From Crateriforma spongiae (GTDB lineage: Bacteria; Planctomycetota; Planctomycetia; Pirellulales; Pirellulaceae): 64,000 bases of DNA. Location of the stretch: contig NZ_JAAXMS010000001.1 of assembly GCF_012290005.1 (NCBI RefSeq), positions 558,001-622,000 on the forward strand, given 5' to 3'. Below the pieces are notes generated by a model, which was given only the letters and a program-made list of their open reading frames with translations, was not told the origin of the DNA and searched no databases. Below are positions 50,747 to 59,559 of the stretch, piece after piece (position 1 is the stretch's first letter; every line of letters starts with the position of its first letter). The position numbers were made by a program, and so were the translations under genes.

Positions 50747-51843
50747 TGAGTGAACAGGTCGAACAAGAAATCGATGCGTACGATTACACCCTGCCACGTG
50801 AACGAATCGCCCAAGAACCGCTGAAGGTCCGCAGCGATTCACGATTGATGATCGTCGATCGCCAAACCGGCCAAATCGAACACAGCCACGTCCGTGACAT
50901 CCGCGAGCACTTGCGGGCCGAAGACGTCTTGGTGCTGAACAACAGCAAGGTTGTGCCGGCCAAATTGGTCGGGTACCGCACGCGTACCGGCGGACGTTGG
51001 CAGGGTTTGTTCCTGCGTTGCGACAGCCAGTCCGGTGTCTGGGAAGTGTTGACCAAGACACGGGGCACGCTGCAAATCGGCGAAACGATCACGATCCAAG
51101 ACCGCGACGGTCGCGACGGCATGCTGCTGGAAGTCGTCGCGCGGACCGAAGGCGGACATCTGTTGGCGTTGCCCCGAATGCCGGATTCGCATTGGGAAGA
51201 CGACTCGTTCGATCAGCCTGTCCAGTGGTTGGAACGCTTCGGTCGGGTTCCCCTGCCGCCTTACATTCGCGACGGCCAGATGGTCGACGCGGACATCCAA
51301 AACTACCAGACGGTTTTCGCCAGCGATGCGGGCAGCGTTGCAGCGCCGACGGCAGGATTGCACTTCACCGATCGCTTGTTGGATGAAATTCGCAAAGGGC
51401 AGACGGCGATTGCCGAAGTCACTCTGCACGTGGGTATCGGCACGTTCCGTCCCATCGCCACCGATCGGCTGGACCAGCACCAGATGCACGAAGAATGGGG
51501 GCGTTTGGACGACGCCAACTGCACCGCCATCAACGACCGAAAATCCGGGGGCGGCCGACGAATCGCGGTGGGCACCACGTCGGTTCGTGTTTTGGAAAGT
51601 GCGGCGGCGCACCATGACGGCGTGCTGCGACCGTGGACGGGAACCACCGATTTGTTCATCAAGCCGCCCTACCAATTCGCCGCGGTGGATGCGCTGATGA
51701 CCAACTTTCACCTGCCCAAAAGCAGCCTGTTGGTCTTGGTCAGTGCCTTTGCCGGACGCGAACTGATCATGGAAGCTTATCACAAGGCCATCGAAAACGA
51801 GTACCGCTTCTTCAGCTATGGCGATGCGATGCTGTTGATTTGA
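50746..51843 (+). CDS. queA: tRNA preQ1(34) S-adenosylmethionine ribosyltransferase-isomerase
   Basis: This 365-residue QueA has the typical opening YDYTLPRERIAQEP, VLNNSKVVPAKLVG, the FGRVPLPPYIRD segment, AAPTAGLHFT and the C-terminal LMTNFHLPKSSLLVLVSAFAG. It transfers the ribosyl part of SAM to preQ1 in tRNA during queuosine synthesis. It overlaps ruvB by one base (TGATG), so the two are translationally coupled, an arrangement also seen in Firmicutes. tgt is not in the window. Confidence 0.95.
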   Translation: MSEQVEQEIDAYDYTLPRERIAQEPLKVRSDSRLMIVDRQTGQIEHSHVRDIREHLRAEDVLVLNNSKVVPAKLVGYRTRTGGRWQGLFLRCDSQSGVWEVLTKTRGTLQIGETITIQDRDGRDGMLLEVVARTEGGHLLALPRMPDSHWEDDSFDQPVQWLERFGRVPLPPYIRDGQMVDADIQNYQTVFASDAGSVAAPTAGLHFTDRLLDEIRKGQTAIAEVTLHVGIGTFRPIATDRLDQHQMHEEWGRLDDANCTAINDRKSGGGRRIAVGTTSVRVLESAAAHHDGVLRPWTGTTDLFIKPPYQFAAVDALMTNFHLPKSSLLVLVSAFAGRELIMEAYHKAIENEYRFFSYGDAMLLI

Positions 51844-51946
51844 TGCAGCAACACGTTGGTGATTGCCATGGAGCCCGAACGCCCAATGTGACCAAGCTCG
51901 CTGACAACGGTACCTTCTAAAACCTTTGACACCCTGACGTTCCCGC

Positions 51947-52555
51947 ATGTCCGCAGACGAACAAATCCTGGTCATCCCCGAATCGTTCATTGATTCCATC
52001 GGCACGATCGACGGTTTCCAACGCGACGTTGATCGCTTTTTGGATCCGATCCTGCAAAGCGACCAACTGACCTTTGGACGTCGTGGCGACATGGAAACGG
52101 ACCCGTCGTTCAAGCAGCTGATTCCCTATGTCGTTTTGCAGTGGAACGACGACAACGATAATGTCCATGTTTTCACCTACACCCGGGGCGGCGGATCCGG
52201 TGAAGCCCGGCTGCATGCCAAACGCAGTATCGGTATTGGCGGACACATCAGTGCCGAAGACGCCCAGGGTGACGGCAATCCCTATTTGATCGGGATGCAA
52301 CGTGAACTGGATGAGGAAGTCGAGATTGATACGGCTTACCAAGACGTTCGCGAAGGCTTGCTTTACGACCCATCCAATGATGTCGGCAAAGTGCACTTGG
52401 GAATCGTGCACCGGTTTGTATTGCAATCGCCTTCGGTGAAGAGTCGTGAAGATGATCTGGCCGAAGGCGGTTTCGTGCCGCTGGACGAACTGCGGAATCA
52501 GTTCGAGCGTCTGGAGACGTGGAGCCAGTTGACACTGACGGCGCTTTACGGCTGA
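51947..52555 (+). CDS. Nudix-like hydrolase
   Basis: This 202-residue protein has a Nudix box, GGHISAED...GMQRELDEEVEI, in which the first glycine-glutamate pair and the REL-EE core are present. Seven extra residues separate the two halves and the final glycine is replaced by glutamate. The acidic metal-binding core is therefore intact, but the family placement is unusual. It lies between queA and a cysteine desulfurase on the same strand. Substrate cannot be inferred. Confidence 0.75.
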   Translation: MSADEQILVIPESFIDSIGTIDGFQRDVDRFLDPILQSDQLTFGRRGDMETDPSFKQLIPYVVLQWNDDNDNVHVFTYTRGGGSGEARLHAKRSIGIGGHISAEDAQGDGNPYLIGMQRELDEEVEIDTAYQDVREGLLYDPSNDVGKVHLGIVHRFVLQSPSVKSREDDLAEGGFVPLDELRNQFERLETWSQLTLTALYG

Positions 52556-52592
52556 ACACCGCTGTCGAAATCATCGCGTTGCTGCTGTCATC

Positions 52593-53738
52593 ATGATCTA
52601 CCTTGACCATCACGCCACGACGCCGTGCGATCGCCGTGTTGTCGAAGCGATGTTGCCTTGGTTGACGGACCATTTTGGCAATCCGCATAGCATTTCGCAT
52701 GAATTCGGACGCGTTGCGGCCAACGCGATACAGGCGGCGATCGATGATTTGGCCGCCAACTTGGATGTGCCCGCCGACAACGTGGTGATCACCAGCGGCG
52801 CCACCGAAAGCAATCTGCTGGCGATTCGCGGCGTGTTGTGTCATCCCAGGCAACAGCGGCGGAAATTGGTCACCGTGACGACCGAGCACCCGTCGGTGCT
52901 GGACGTGGCTAAAGAAATCCAAGCGGACGGATTCGACGTGACTTTTGTCGGCGTGGACGATCAAGGCTTGGTCGATCAACAACAGCTTGCATCGGAGCTG
53001 GATGACGACACCGCTTTGGTCAGTGTGATGTGGGCCAACAACGAAATCGGCACCATCCCGGACATCCAAGCGATCGCAAGTCTGGTGCACCAGCACGGTG
53101 CGTTGCTGCACAGCGATGCGACGCAAGCCGTCGGACGCATTGCCGTGCATGCACGACGGGATGATGTTGATCTGATCAGTGGATCGGCGCACAAGTTCTA
53201 TGGCCCCAAGGGCGTCGGTTTTTTGACCATTGGCAACGGGAATCGACGCGTCCGGATCCGGCCCATTCAGGTCGGCGGCGGGCAACAACGCGGCCGCCGT
53301 GGCGGGACCATGAATCCATCGTCGGTCATCGCGATGGCGACCGCCCTGCGTTTGGCCTGCGATGAGATGCAGGCCGAATCCGAGGTTCGCGAGCTTCGTG
53401 ATCTACTGTGGCAAACGCTGTCACAGCAAATTGACGGACTGAAAATCAATGGCCCATCGCTTGATACGGATAGCCGTTTAGTCGGCAATCTGAACGTGAT
53501 GGTCGCCGACATTGAAGGCGAAGCCTGGATGGCGGCAACGCCCGAAGTGGCTTTTAGCAGTGGTTCGGCATGCAGCAGCGTCGATCCGTCGCCCAGTCAT
53601 GTCTTGACCGCACTTGGACTCAGCGAATCTCAGGCACGACGCAGCGTTCGCTTCGGTATCGGACGCGGAAACACGGAAGATGAGATCCGCCACGCCGCGG
53701 GTCTTCTGGTGAAGTCGTACAAACGGTTGTCTGGCTGA
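52593..53738 (+). CDS. Cysteine desulfurase family protein (NifS/IscS-like)
   Basis: This 381-residue PLP enzyme has the internal-aldimine lysine K201 in GSAHKFYGPKGVGF and the catalytic cysteine C327 in FSSGSACSS. The start IYLDHHATTPCDRRV and SGATESNLLAIRG are standard. It would deliver sulfur for Fe-S clusters or tRNA thiolation. It is 37 bases downstream of the Nudix gene and is the last gene of the ruvB-queA run; no IscU-like scaffold is nearby. Confidence 0.92.
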   Translation: MIYLDHHATTPCDRRVVEAMLPWLTDHFGNPHSISHEFGRVAANAIQAAIDDLAANLDVPADNVVITSGATESNLLAIRGVLCHPRQQRRKLVTVTTEHPSVLDVAKEIQADGFDVTFVGVDDQGLVDQQQLASELDDDTALVSVMWANNEIGTIPDIQAIASLVHQHGALLHSDATQAVGRIAVHARRDDVDLISGSAHKFYGPKGVGFLTIGNGNRRVRIRPIQVGGGQQRGRRGGTMNPSSVIAMATALRLACDEMQAESEVRELRDLLWQTLSQQIDGLKINGPSLDTDSRLVGNLNVMVADIEGEAWMAATPEVAFSSGSACSSVDPSPSHVLTALGLSESQARRSVRFGIGRGNTEDEIRHAAGLLVKSYKRLSG

Positions 53739-54054
53739 CAAAGACGGCACCACCGGCCTTTGGTGACGGTCGCGACATCAACGTGCCGCGGTGCGATTCA
53801 GTGTAGCTGTGGCGAAACGCCGTCGTTCTCGGACTGGAATTCTCCACGCAACACGGTCGCGGTCTGATCATGTTGCAATGGATTTCGCTGGTCATCCCGC
53901 TAGCCGTACCAGATGGGAACTCATGACCAGCGTGGTGCATGCTTGTCGCCAGGAACGGGTAAGCTGGGAAAGACGGTTGGCTTCACCTCAGGCTGACCTG
54001 CAATGCACTCCGGCGATTCATTTCCTTACCGCAAGTTCACGACGAAGATTTACG
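53739..54054 (+). promoter_or_regulatory. Upstream region of the oxidoreductase pair with a 10-base inverted repeat
   Basis: This 316-base gap holds a perfect inverted repeat CGCTGGTCAT (53886-53895) and ATGACCAGCG (53923-53932) with 27 bases between the arms, about 120 bases before the start of the first oxidoreductase. It could be an operator for a dimeric regulator or an RNA stem-loop. An open frame through the region is not protein-like. Confidence 0.45.
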
Positions 54055-55353
54055 ATGGACCTGAAACGCAACTGTCAACGCGATCGTAGACTCTTTTTGA
54101 AAACGGGGGTCGCCGCCGCAACTGCCTGCGCAATCGGCCGGCCGACACGTGCCGATGATGTCTCGCCGAACGAACGAATCACGATCGGCATCATGGGGCT
54201 TAACGGTCGTGGGTCCGCAATCATGAAAGGCATGCTTGCCAGCGGACAAGTTGACGTGGCCTATTTATGCGACGTCGATGAACGAGCTATGCAGCGGGCA
54301 GCCAAAATTGCCAGCGAGAAGCAATCTTTGACGCCGAAAATGATTGGCGATTTCCGGCAGATTTTGGACGATCCATCCGTTGACGCATTGATCTGTGCCG
54401 CACCGAACCATTGGCATTCGCCCGCAACGATTATGGCGTGCGGCGCAGGAAAGCATGTGTATGTTGAAAAGCCCTGCAGCCATACACCGGCCGAAGGCGA
54501 GCTTGCGATCGCCGCGGCTCGCAAGAACGATCGTATCGTTCAAATGGGAAATCAACGCCGATCTTGGCCCGGCATCATCGAAGCAATTCAAAAGGTTCAT
54601 CAAGGCGACATCGGCAAAACGCTTTACTCGCGGACTTGGTACAACAATCGTCGCCAGTCGATCGGGATCGGCAAACAAACCGATCCGCCCGCTTGGTTGG
54701 ACTGGGAGCTTTGGCAGGGCCCCGCACCCAGGCGACCGTTCAAAGACAACGTGGTGCATTACAACTGGCACTGGCATTGGCACTGGGGAAACGGTGAACT
54801 TGGCAACAACGGCGTGCACGCCATTGATGTCGCGCGTTGGGGGTTGCAGGTCGACTATCCAATTCAAGTGACCGCAGGTGGTGGGAAGTATCGTCACGAT
54901 GATGACCAAGAAACGCCCGACACGATGATGGTGACGTACGATTTCCCAAATCAGAAATCGATCACTTGGGAAGGTTTATCGTGGTCGCCACTCGGGCCGC
55001 ATGATTCCCAATTTGGGATCAGCCTGCATGGCACCGAAGGCTCGATCGTGATTCGTGGTGGTGGATACGTTCAATACGACATGAAAGGACAGGAAGTCGC
55101 CGCGGGGTCCGGTGCCGCCGGTGACCAAGACCACTTTGAAGACTTTTTGATGGGCGTTCGCGAGCATCGCCGAACCAATTCGGATATCGAAGGAGCCCAC
55201 AAGAGCACACTGCTTTGTCACCTGGGCAACATCGCCTATCGGACCAGCGGTACGCTGAAGACTAATGGAGGCAATGGGCATCTTGTCCAGAATGCCGAAG
55301 CAGAATCCTATTGGTCACGCGAATACGCCAGGGGTTGGGAGCCGAAAGTCTGA
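54055..55353 (+). CDS. Gfo/Idh/MocA oxidoreductase with Tat signal
   Basis: This 432-residue protein has the twin-arginine motif RRLFLKTG followed by a hydrophobic stretch, so it is exported folded with its NAD(P) cofactor. The Rossmann start IGIMGLNGRGSA, catalytic EKP motif (YVEKPCSH) and WHWHWHWGNGELGNNG segment are characteristic of planctomycete members of the family. They oxidise or reduce sugars and glycan derivatives in the periplasm. ATG 54055 is used, because upstream sequence precedes the Tat motif and is not conserved. The next gene starts within the stop codon. Confidence 0.9.
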   Translation: MDLKRNCQRDRRLFLKTGVAAATACAIGRPTRADDVSPNERITIGIMGLNGRGSAIMKGMLASGQVDVAYLCDVDERAMQRAAKIASEKQSLTPKMIGDFRQILDDPSVDALICAAPNHWHSPATIMACGAGKHVYVEKPCSHTPAEGELAIAAARKNDRIVQMGNQRRSWPGIIEAIQKVHQGDIGKTLYSRTWYNNRRQSIGIGKQTDPPAWLDWELWQGPAPRRPFKDNVVHYNWHWHWHWGNGELGNNGVHAIDVARWGLQVDYPIQVTAGGGKYRHDDDQETPDTMMVTYDFPNQKSITWEGLSWSPLGPHDSQFGISLHGTEGSIVIRGGGYVQYDMKGQEVAAGSGAAGDQDHFEDFLMGVREHRRTNSDIEGAHKSTLLCHLGNIAYRTSGTLKTNGGNGHLVQNAEAESYWSREYARGWEPKV

Positions 55354-56408
55354 TGCCGGAACGAAAACAACTTGCACGGTTGATCATCGCTTTGTTCTTT
55401 TGCTGGTCCGGGTTCCTGGGATCGACCGCAACTTGCCAAGAAAGCGGTGCCAATCCAGCCAATGGCATCATTCGCGTCGGAATCATCGGCTTGGACACAT
55501 CCCATGTTCCTGCGTTCGCTCGAGAGTTCAATGCGGTTCCGGCGAACCCCGACATGATGGGCTGTCGTGTTGTGGCGGCCTATCCGTACGGCAGTCGTAC
55601 GATCGAGTCCAGCTACAGCCGCATCTCAAAGTACACCGAAGCGGTGCAGGAACTCGGCGTCACCGTGGTCGATTCGATTCCGGAACTGCTCGGGCAAGTC
55701 GATTGTGTATTGTTGGAAACCAACGACGGAAAGCCTCACCTTGCTCAAGCCCTTGAGGTATTCAAAGCCGGAAAGCCGGTTTTTATTGACAAGCCGGTTG
55801 CATCGAATCTGGCCGAGGTCGTCGCGATCTACCGTGCCGCGCAGCATTACGGCGTGCCGATGTTTTCCAGTTCATCGTTGCGCTACACCGACAGCGCCCA
55901 AGCGATCCGTGGCGGAAAGATCGGCAAGGTGCTGGGATGCAACGCTTACAGTCCCGCGTCGACAGAACCATCACACACGGATCTGTTTTGGTACGGGATC
56001 CACGGCGTCGAGATCCTTTTCACTTGCATGGGAACGGGGTGCCAATCGGTCAGCCACACCTCCACCGATGGCCGTGAGTTGGCCGTGGGGATTTGGGATG
56101 GGGGACGCATCGGAACGTTTCATGGCATGCGTGAAGGCACGAAAAGCTATGGCGGAACGGCTTTCGGATCCGACGCGATCAGGCCGATCGGCCCGTACGG
56201 TGGTTACAAGCCACTGGTGCTGCGGATTGCCAAGTTTTTCCGCACCCGAAAGCCGCCGATTGATCCGGCCGAAACGATCCAGTTGTACGCCTTCATGCAA
56301 GCGGCTGCCGAAAGCACACAACGCAACGGACAAGCCGTCACCATCACGGAAGTCATGCAAGTCGCCGAATCGAAAGCCGACGAACTGCTTTCGGACAAAC
56401 TGGACTGA
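55353..56408 (+). CDS. Secreted Gfo/Idh/MocA-like oxidoreductase
   Basis: This 351-residue protein has a signal peptide (LIIALFFCWSGFLGSTAT), a Rossmann-type strand IRVGIIGLDTSHVPAF and an FIDKPVASN segment in place of the usual EKP, so the conserved Glu is Asp at residue 146. The glycine loop reads GIIGLDTSH, without the third glycine. It belongs to a distinct planctomycete branch. ATG 55353 overlaps the previous stop by one base (TGATG), so the two oxidoreductases are translationally coupled and probably act together. Confidence 0.82.
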   Translation: MPERKQLARLIIALFFCWSGFLGSTATCQESGANPANGIIRVGIIGLDTSHVPAFAREFNAVPANPDMMGCRVVAAYPYGSRTIESSYSRISKYTEAVQELGVTVVDSIPELLGQVDCVLLETNDGKPHLAQALEVFKAGKPVFIDKPVASNLAEVVAIYRAAQHYGVPMFSSSSLRYTDSAQAIRGGKIGKVLGCNAYSPASTEPSHTDLFWYGIHGVEILFTCMGTGCQSVSHTSTDGRELAVGIWDGGRIGTFHGMREGTKSYGGTAFGSDAIRPIGPYGGYKPLVLRIAKFFRTRKPPIDPAETIQLYAFMQAAAESTQRNGQAVTITEVMQVAESKADELLSDKLD

Positions 56409-56447
56409 TCGACGGGTTTGCAAACGCGGGCCAGCCGTTCCCCTGTG

Positions 56448-57944
56448 CTATTGCTGGGCAACAGTCCATACATGGGAATCTTCAACCAGTGCTTTGTATT
56501 CGGATCGAATCTTTTGGCTCAGGGTTTGAGTCAGCGTTTCGTCCTGGCCGGCCAAGTTATCGGACTCACCGATGTCGATGGTCACGTCATAAATCTCGAT
56601 GTCGGTCAGTTCCGCATCACGAACCGAAGGATAAGTTTTCTGGGTGATGTTTTGCATTAGCGGTATTTTTCCACCATTCAACTTGGCCAGCACTTTGTAG
56701 TTTCCCGATCGCATCGCTACGCGACATTCATTGATCGCGTTGTAGTAGCACCAAACCAGTGGCTTTTTGCGATCGATCTTGTTCCCATGCAGTGCCGGAC
56801 GGAAATCCGTTCCATCAAGCGAAAGATCCTGGGGCGGTTGGCTTCCGGCCAGCAAGCAGAACGTCGGTAGGAAGTCGAGTGACGAGACAGGCTGGGAAAC
56901 GATTTGTCCGGCGGCGACCTTGGCCGGCCAATTCATGATCCCCGCGACTCGAAATCCTGCATCCGTGGTGTGCAATTTCATGCCCCGCAGCGGTCCAGGG
57001 GTTCCATAGGAACGTTTCGCACGTTGGTACCGTTTGAGTGTTTCGGGGCCGTTGTCGGAGGTAAAGATGATCAACGTGTTTTCACGCTGGCCCAATTCTT
57101 CCAATCCCTTTACCAATCGCCCGACGGCAGCGTCGACGTTCGCGACATTGGCAAAGTACTGTGCTTGGTCCTCGTTCTTCGCCATCGGCAAGTACTGTTG
57201 GACCAACTCCTGCGGAGATGCGACTGGTTCGTGTGGTTCATGAAACGGCAGGTACAGAAAAAACGGTTGTTCGTCGTCTGCGGTGTCTTGAAGCCAATCC
57301 AGTGCTTCGGTAACGACAAACTGGCAACTGAACTCGTCGACTTTGCCGATCGGTTGACCGTTGCGAACAAAGTTGACCGGTTGCTGGTGTGACGGCGATG
57401 CGTTGTTTTGAGTGCCAAGCCAATGATCGAATCCAAAGTCATCGGGTTGAGCTTGTGACGGATGGTTGAACTTGCCGTTGCAGTGCCATTTACCCGCCAT
57501 GCACGTCGCATACCCGGCCTGTTTCAGCAAGGCGGGAATCGTCACTGCCCCCTTTTGCAGATGGACCTGCTCGCGTGCGTCCGGCCGAGGCTTTTGCGAT
57601 GGGGGAATCCAGTCGTACACTCCCGCTCGGTTCGGGCTGCGTCCGGTCAGCAAGCCGACACGCGAAGGTGAACAAACCGGCGCTGCCGAATAGAAGTCGG
57701 TAAAGCGAATACCCCCATCGGCCAAGGCGTTCAAGTTTGGCGTTTTGATGATCGGATGACCGTAGCACTCAAGGTCGCCATAGCCGAGATCGTCGCACAG
57801 GACGACGACGATGTTGGGACGATCGTCCGCACCCTGTGCCTTGGCGACCGGCATGGCAACCAGTACGGCACAAAGAAATAGAGCGGCGGGAAGCAGTGCG
57901 GCACGAATTGGTGTCGCGGTAATCAGTGAGAGAAAGTTTTTCAT
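56448..57944 (-). CDS. Secreted sulfatase
   Basis: This 498-residue family S1 sulfatase has a signal peptide (residues about 14-36). The metal site begins with NIVVVLCDDLGYGD (D51, D52) and the formylglycine motif is VCSPSRVGLLTGR with C91 as the modified cysteine. Further metal and substrate residues are visible in TSDNGPETL. It would cleave sulfate esters from algal or animal polysaccharides in the periplasm after activation by a formylglycine-generating enzyme, which is not in the window. It converges with the oxidoreductase pair, 39 bases apart. Confidence 0.93.
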   Translation of the reverse strand: MKNFLSLITATPIRAALLPAALFLCAVLVAMPVAKAQGADDRPNIVVVLCDDLGYGDLECYGHPIIKTPNLNALADGGIRFTDFYSAAPVCSPSRVGLLTGRSPNRAGVYDWIPPSQKPRPDAREQVHLQKGAVTIPALLKQAGYATCMAGKWHCNGKFNHPSQAQPDDFGFDHWLGTQNNASPSHQQPVNFVRNGQPIGKVDEFSCQFVVTEALDWLQDTADDEQPFFLYLPFHEPHEPVASPQELVQQYLPMAKNEDQAQYFANVANVDAAVGRLVKGLEELGQRENTLIIFTSDNGPETLKRYQRAKRSYGTPGPLRGMKLHTTDAGFRVAGIMNWPAKVAAGQIVSQPVSSLDFLPTFCLLAGSQPPQDLSLDGTDFRPALHGNKIDRKKPLVWCYYNAINECRVAMRSGNYKVLAKLNGGKIPLMQNITQKTYPSVRDAELTDIEIYDVTIDIGESDNLAGQDETLTQTLSQKIRSEYKALVEDSHVWTVAQQ

Positions 57945-58051
57945 CAGTCATCCGTTCTCGGTGCGGGGAATCCAACGTCGAAACGTTAGCCCGTGTATTC
58001 TAATCGCACTCGCCCTCCCCACGTTGCCCCACCTTTTTGCCGCCCACTGAC

Positions 58052-59350
58052 ATGATGCCGACGATACGGTTGCTTGGTTATTCGCTTGCGCTTTTTTGCG
58101 TCACCCCGCTGCTCGCAGATTCCTTTTCGGTCCATGTGCCCCCATCAGCCAACGGGTCGCAGTTGCAAATCGGTGTCACTTTTAATCTGTGGATTCCGGA
58201 TGACACCGCGACGTTGCGCGGCGTCGTTGTGCATCAGCATGGATGCGGCGAAGGCGCTTGCCGAAGCGGGGAAACGGCGGCGACGGATTTACACTGGCAA
58301 GCCTTGGCACGCAAATGGGACTGCGCGTTGCTCAGTCCCCGCTACCACCAGAGCCAAGATCAGGATTGCCGATTGTGGTGCGATCCGCGTCAGGGGTCGG
58401 GAAAAGCCTTTGTTGCCGCGCTCGAGCAACTGGCCGATCAGTCACGACATCCCGAACTGGCACGCGTTCCCTGGTGTTTGTGGGGACATTCCGGTGGTGG
58501 TTTCTGGGCCAGTCTGATGCAGATGGAATATCCGCAGCGGATCGTTGCGATCTGGTTCCAATCGGGAACGGCGCACAGTCGCTGGGTGTCTGGTGAAATC
58601 GAAGCTCCATCGATTCCGAACGCTGCCATGGGGATCCCGATGATTGCCAACCCGGGGTTTAAGGAGCGTGATCACCAGCGGTTCAACGTTGCCTACAGCG
58701 GTTGCTACGAGATGGTCAAAGACTATCGGCAACGCGGCGCACCGATCGCGTTCACACCCGATCCGAAGTCTGGACACGAGACACGAGATTCACGCTATTT
58801 GGCGATCCCGTTTTTTGACGCCTGTTTGGCAATGCGTTTGCCGGGAAAGCCAGGGACGGCCGATTTGAAACCGGTTGACTTGAACGGCGGAGTCTTGGTT
58901 CCGTTGCACGAGAATTATCAAGACGTGACTCAGCTTTCACCCATCCGTCCTCAGAATCCTTCGACCGCGAATTGGCTGCCCAATCAAGACTTGGCACTGA
59001 AATGGGCTGAGTTCATTCGCACGGGTGAAGTTGCCGACACGACCCCGCCGCCGCAGCCGAAGATGGTTTCGGCCGAAGGTAACCAAGTGCGGTGGCAAGC
59101 CGAAGCGGACTTGGAATCGGGAATTGCGGCGTTTGTGATCTTGAAGGACGGCAGCCGAATCGGCCGTGTTCCTGAGGAATCGAAAAGTCAATTTGGACGC
59201 CCACTGTTTCAAGGAAACACGTATCACGACACGCCTGCGTTTGACGCTCCTGAAATGGAATTCCTGGATCCCAGCGGAACGCCCGGGCGGTACCAAGTCA
59301 TCACAGTCAATAGCGTGGGCCTGGAAAGTCAGCCAACCGCTACCGAATGA
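58052..59350 (+). CDS. Secreted alpha/beta-hydrolase-like protein
   Basis: This 432-residue protein has a signal peptide (LLGYSLALFCVTPLLA) and an alpha/beta hydrolase core. The nucleophile elbow is WGHSGGGFWA with serine 147, and an HQHGCGEGACR segment forms the likely oxyanion loop. Several cysteines (C65, C70, C91, C106, C110) could form disulfides. A C-terminal beta domain (about 330-430) follows. ATG 58052 is used. It lies divergent from the sulfatase and may contribute to the same glycan or ester degradation; substrate unknown. Confidence 0.72.
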   Translation: MMPTIRLLGYSLALFCVTPLLADSFSVHVPPSANGSQLQIGVTFNLWIPDDTATLRGVVVHQHGCGEGACRSGETAATDLHWQALARKWDCALLSPRYHQSQDQDCRLWCDPRQGSGKAFVAALEQLADQSRHPELARVPWCLWGHSGGGFWASLMQMEYPQRIVAIWFQSGTAHSRWVSGEIEAPSIPNAAMGIPMIANPGFKERDHQRFNVAYSGCYEMVKDYRQRGAPIAFTPDPKSGHETRDSRYLAIPFFDACLAMRLPGKPGTADLKPVDLNGGVLVPLHENYQDVTQLSPIRPQNPSTANWLPNQDLALKWAEFIRTGEVADTTPPPQPKMVSAEGNQVRWQAEADLESGIAAFVILKDGSRIGRVPEESKSQFGRPLFQGNTYHDTPAFDAPEMEFLDPSGTPGRYQVITVNSVGLESQPTATE

Positions 59351-59559
59351 GACACAGTGCGTGTCGACAAACGGTTTTGCTTCGGAAAACGCAGACGCCG
59401 TCTGGTACCGAGAACGCCAAAAAAAATCTCGTGCGTTATGAGTTTTGGGGCGATGAAGGATGCCGCTTTCGTCGCAGTTGCTGGACTTGGGGTCGATCGC
59501 TTGCGATCATGGGTGGAATCGGTCGCCTGACCCTTTCGATCCATCGACGGCTACGCATC

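Noticed and set aside
55567-56529. 320-residue plus-strand frame overlapping the second oxidoreductase
   Set aside because: The composition is Arg/Ser/Pro-rich without fold features; the other frame has clear Rossmann motifs.
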